Shown: in pieces, positions 6,625 to 8,954 of the stretch
Layout of the letters: every line of letters begins with the position of its first letter
Position numbering within the stretch: the stretch's first letter is position 1
From: Deltaproteobacteria bacterium
GTDB lineage: Bacteria; Desulfobacterota; DSM-4660; Desulfatiglandales; Desulfatiglandaceae
Direction of reading: 5' to 3'
Assembly: GCA_018644785.1 (NCBI GenBank)
Contig: JABGPV010000217.1
Coordinates: 1 to 8,954, forward strand
Length of the DNA stretch: 8,954 nt
Translations under genes and position numbers: made by a program
Notes under the pieces: generated by a model
What the model was told of the DNA's origin: nothing
The model's input: only the letters and a program-made list of their open reading frames with translations
Database searches by the model: none

Positions 6625-8954
6625 TTACTTCAAACCGGCCTTGCTCAGGGCGTTGATAAAACGTTCTTTGTCAGCTTTCTGGAAATTAAGATAGCCGTTC
6701 TTAGTGATATCCTTCAAGGTGATTTTGGGGTTTATTCTAAGAACCTCTGAGGCTTGATCACGGGCCTCTTCCACACGGCCTGCCATGCTATAAGATGCTG
6801 TCAAACCGATGAGTGCATACACATATTCAGTCGAAATACTGATCGCTTTCTTAAATGCTGCGATGGCCTCCACATACTGTCCCATCATGAGACGTGAAAG
6901 ACCTAAGGTCAAATAGAATTCGGGATCAGACGCAGAACTGGGAGTCTTTTTCTTAAGACTTAATGCATTTCTTGCCATCGAAAGAGATTCCTCGTACTTC
7001 CCCTCATAGGAGAGAACCAATGACAAAAAGCGACAAATCTGAGCATTATCAGGGTCAAGACTGAGCGCTCCATGCAAAGTTGTGATCGCTTCCTCAGACT
7101 TTCCTATGAAGGCACGGGCAACGGATAGATTGCCTACGTACCAACCTGGACCATCCGGGTTAAGGCTCAACGCTTTCTCAAGCACAGCGATGGCTTCTTC
7201 CGACTTGCCTGCTGCAATAAGAGAGGCCCCTAAAATGGCATGGAAAAAAGAATTCTTAGGCTCGCTACTGACCAGTTTCTTAAATACCGCAATAGCCTCC
7301 GCATTCCGGACCGTCCAGAAGTAGCTCAGCCCCAAGAAAGACGTATACATGTCTGGGTGCTTGGGGTCTGTACGTACCGCCTTTTTTAAAAACAAAATAG
7401 CCTCTTTGAACTTGCCCACATTATATAAGGTCATGCCATAGAGGAAATTAATTAAAGAGTCGGCAGGATCAAGAGATAGGGCTTTTTCTTGCGCGGCCGC
7501 AACCTTCTTAAATTGTCCTGTTTGAACATATACATTGGCAAACACCATGTAAGCGATGGCGTTTTGCTCATCAAGGGAGATCGCCTTCTTTGCCAGTTCC
7601 ATAGCCTTCTTATATGATTTCACCGGCGTTTTAGCCCATCCATTAAAAGCTTCATGGTAATAAGTCCAAGCCAAAAGTACATATGCGTTGGCATAATCGG
7701 GGTCCAATGCAATGGCTTCACGGTATAACCCCTGGGCTATCTCATTATCATCCTTATTTGAACGACGTACATGGGATAATCCCTTCACTACCTTCAGGTA
7801 TGCCTGCAGGTTCTTTGTGTCTTTACCGAGGAGATGAGCAATCTGGCCCACTGTCAGCTTAACCTGCATGGCCATTGTGACGTTCTTCGTGATATCATCC
7901 TGGAGGTCAAACAGGTCTTTCAGCTCCCGGTCATAACGTTCCGACCATAGGTGATTCCCCGTCTTGGCATCAATGAGCTGGGCCGTGATCCGCAGCCTGT
8001 CCCCTTCTTTCTGAACACTCCCTTCCAGCACATAACGCACCCCCAACTCTTCGCTTACCTGCTGGACCATCACGGGTTTCCCTTTGTAGGTAAAGACCGA
8101 ATTGCGGGCAATCACCAACATCTTGGGTGTTTTGGACAGCGCAGTGATAATCTGTTCCGTAATTCCGTCACTCAGGTAGTCCTCCTTTGGGTCGCCGCTG
8201 ATGTTGGTAAAGGGGAGGACGGCAATGGAGGGTTCATCAGACAGCGGTGGCGGTGTCTCGTCGGGTGACTCAGGAGAAGGGGTTTTTTTAGAGGTAACCG
8301 CCACCTCAACAGGTGACGGACGTAAATAAAAGTGCCAGATTGCCAAGGCCCCACCGCCCAGAATCAGGACGGCAGCTATCGCCAAAACAACCCTACGCCA
8401 TGATCTCCCCACAGCCTTTTTCGCTTTTACAACCCTGTGGGCCGCAGCACCCGGATAAGATAGAACACGATAAACACGAATGGGTTTGTCAATGTTCTTG
8501 ACCTCGTGCTCGCCCAAATTTTCAAATTCCAATCCCAGCTTGCCTTCAATGCTATCATACACGGTCCCGGATACACAGATGCCCCCACCCTCGGCCAGGC
8601 CCTCAATCCGCGACGCGATATTGACGCCATCTCCGTAGATCCGTTCGCCTTCCTGGACTACATCGCCGAGGTTGACACCAATCCGAAATTCCATTCTACG
8701 GTTTTCAGGCAATTCAGCATTCCGCTCCGCAAGCTCTCTTTGAACCTCCACGGCACAGTTCACAGCGTCAACACCACTCCCGAACTCAGACAGAATGTTA
8801 TCCCCCGGGGAGTCCACAACTCTCCCGCGATATTGTTCCACAAGGTTGGCGATAGCTGTTCGATACGCCGTAATGGTGCGGATGGTCTCATCCTCATCGT
8901 CCCTCATGAGGCGGCTGTAACCCTTGACATCGGCGCTAAAGATGGCTGAGAGCT
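6625..8954 (-). CDS. Class III adenylate/guanylate cyclase-like membrane protein with TolB-like and TPR regions (5' end outside window)
   Basis: The reading frame stays open to the right edge, and the residues before the first in-window ATG (8907) include IFSADVKGYSRL, the conserved start of a class III cyclase domain. The true start is therefore outside the window. Numbered from that ATG: the second metal-site Asp lies in DSPGDN (32-37), IYGDGVNIASR (90-100) supplies the transition-state Asn and Arg, and the cyclase domain ends near 150. A basic stretch (KAKKAVGRSWRR) and one membrane segment (about 173-192) follow, putting the cyclase inside and the rest in the periplasm. A Pro-rich linker leads to a TolB-like region (about 226-350, starting IAVLPFTNISG), then roughly nine TPR-like repeats to the C-terminus (ending ALSKAGLK). 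By eye the usual substrate-choosing Lys and Asp are replaced by Asp and Arg, so the nucleotide product is uncertain. It probably heads the operon and may sense or regulate; TPRs suggest a protein partner. Confidence 0.92.
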   Translation of the reverse strand, partial: LSAIFSADVKGYSRLMRDDEDETIRTITAYRTAIANLVEQYRGRVVDSPGDNILSEFGSGVDAVNCAVEVQRELAERNAELPENRRMEFRIGVNLGDVVQEGERIYGDGVNIASRIEGLAEGGGICVSGTVYDSIEGKLGLEFENLGEHEVKNIDKPIRVYRVLSYPGAAAHRVVKAKKAVGRSWRRVVLAIAAVLILGGGALAIWHFYLRPSPVEVAVTSKKTPSPESPDETPPPLSDEPSIAVLPFTNISGDPKEDYLSDGITEQIITALSKTPKMLVIARNSVFTYKGKPVMVQQVSEELGVRYVLEGSVQKEGDRLRITAQLIDAKTGNHLWSERYDRELKDLFDLQDDITKNVTMAMQVKLTVGQIAHLLGKDTKNLQAYLKVVKGLSHVRRSNKDDNEIAQGLYREAIALDPDYANAYVLLAWTYYHEAFNGWAKTPVKSYKKAMELAKKAISLDEQNAIAYMVFANVYVQTGQFKKVAAAQEKALSLDPADSLINFLYGMTLYNVGKFKEAILFLKKAVRTDPKHPDMYTSFLGLSYFWTVRNAEAIAVFKKLVSSEPKNSFFHAILGASLIAAGKSEEAIAVLEKALSLNPDGPGWYVGNLSVARAFIGKSEEAITTLHGALSLDPDNAQICRFLSLVLSYEGKYEESLSMARNALSLKKKTPSSASDPEFYLTLGLSRLMMGQYVEAIAAFKKAISISTEYVYALIGLTASYSMAGRVEEARDQASEVLRINPKITLKDITKNGYLNFQKADKERFINALSKAGLK

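Noticed and set aside
8428..8907. Taking the ATG at 8907 as the true start of the cyclase gene
   Set aside because: The frame continues upstream with the conserved SADVKGYSRL motif, so this Met is internal and the N-terminus lies beyond the window.

Overview
The window carries five genes and one mobile intron, all reading on the minus strand. It looks like a chromosome segment from an anaerobic, Desulfobacterota-like (deltaproteobacterial) bacterium. This guess rests on protein styles: a class III cyclase with TolB-like and TPR regions, iron-sulfur-flavoprotein-like reductases, lipoprotein hydrolases and a group II intron. No taxonomic marker is present.

Right side to centre (8954 down to 2842, in transcription order). 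A large membrane protein with a class III nucleotide cyclase domain, one membrane segment, a TolB-like region and TPR repeats (6625-8954) is cut at its N-terminus by the window edge. After 30 bp comes a lipoprotein alpha/beta hydrolase (5314-6594). After 62 bp comes a flavodoxin-like, four-cysteine flavoprotein fused to an SCP2-like domain (4175-5251). After 16 bp comes a second lipoprotein hydrolase (2842-4158) that is a clear paralogue of the first. After a looser 197 bp gap comes a second four-cysteine flavoprotein (1985-2644). The order hydrolase-flavoprotein-hydrolase-flavoprotein suggests that a two-gene cassette was duplicated. Spacing suggests that at least the first four genes form one operon, and the cyclase may supply a regulatory input.

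Left side (1 to about 1805). A group II intron reads in the same direction: its 5' RNA portion (about 1300-1805) is followed by its reverse transcriptase/maturase gene, which runs off the left edge at base 1. The intron seems to start just past the end of the second flavoprotein. A coding-like tail in the -1 frame (1794-1988) overlaps that gene's stop codon, so the flavoprotein may once have been longer, been frameshifted, and then been interrupted by the intron.

How the genes work together is inference. The two lipoproteins are probably exported, lipid-anchored serine hydrolases, possibly on the outer membrane. The flavoproteins are cytoplasmic redox enzymes, one with a domain of a lipid-binding fold. 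A lipid or ester substrate handled outside the cytoplasm and then by redox enzymes inside would fit, but nothing in the sequence names the substrate. I saw no tRNA, rRNA, CRISPR array or convincing rho-independent terminator.
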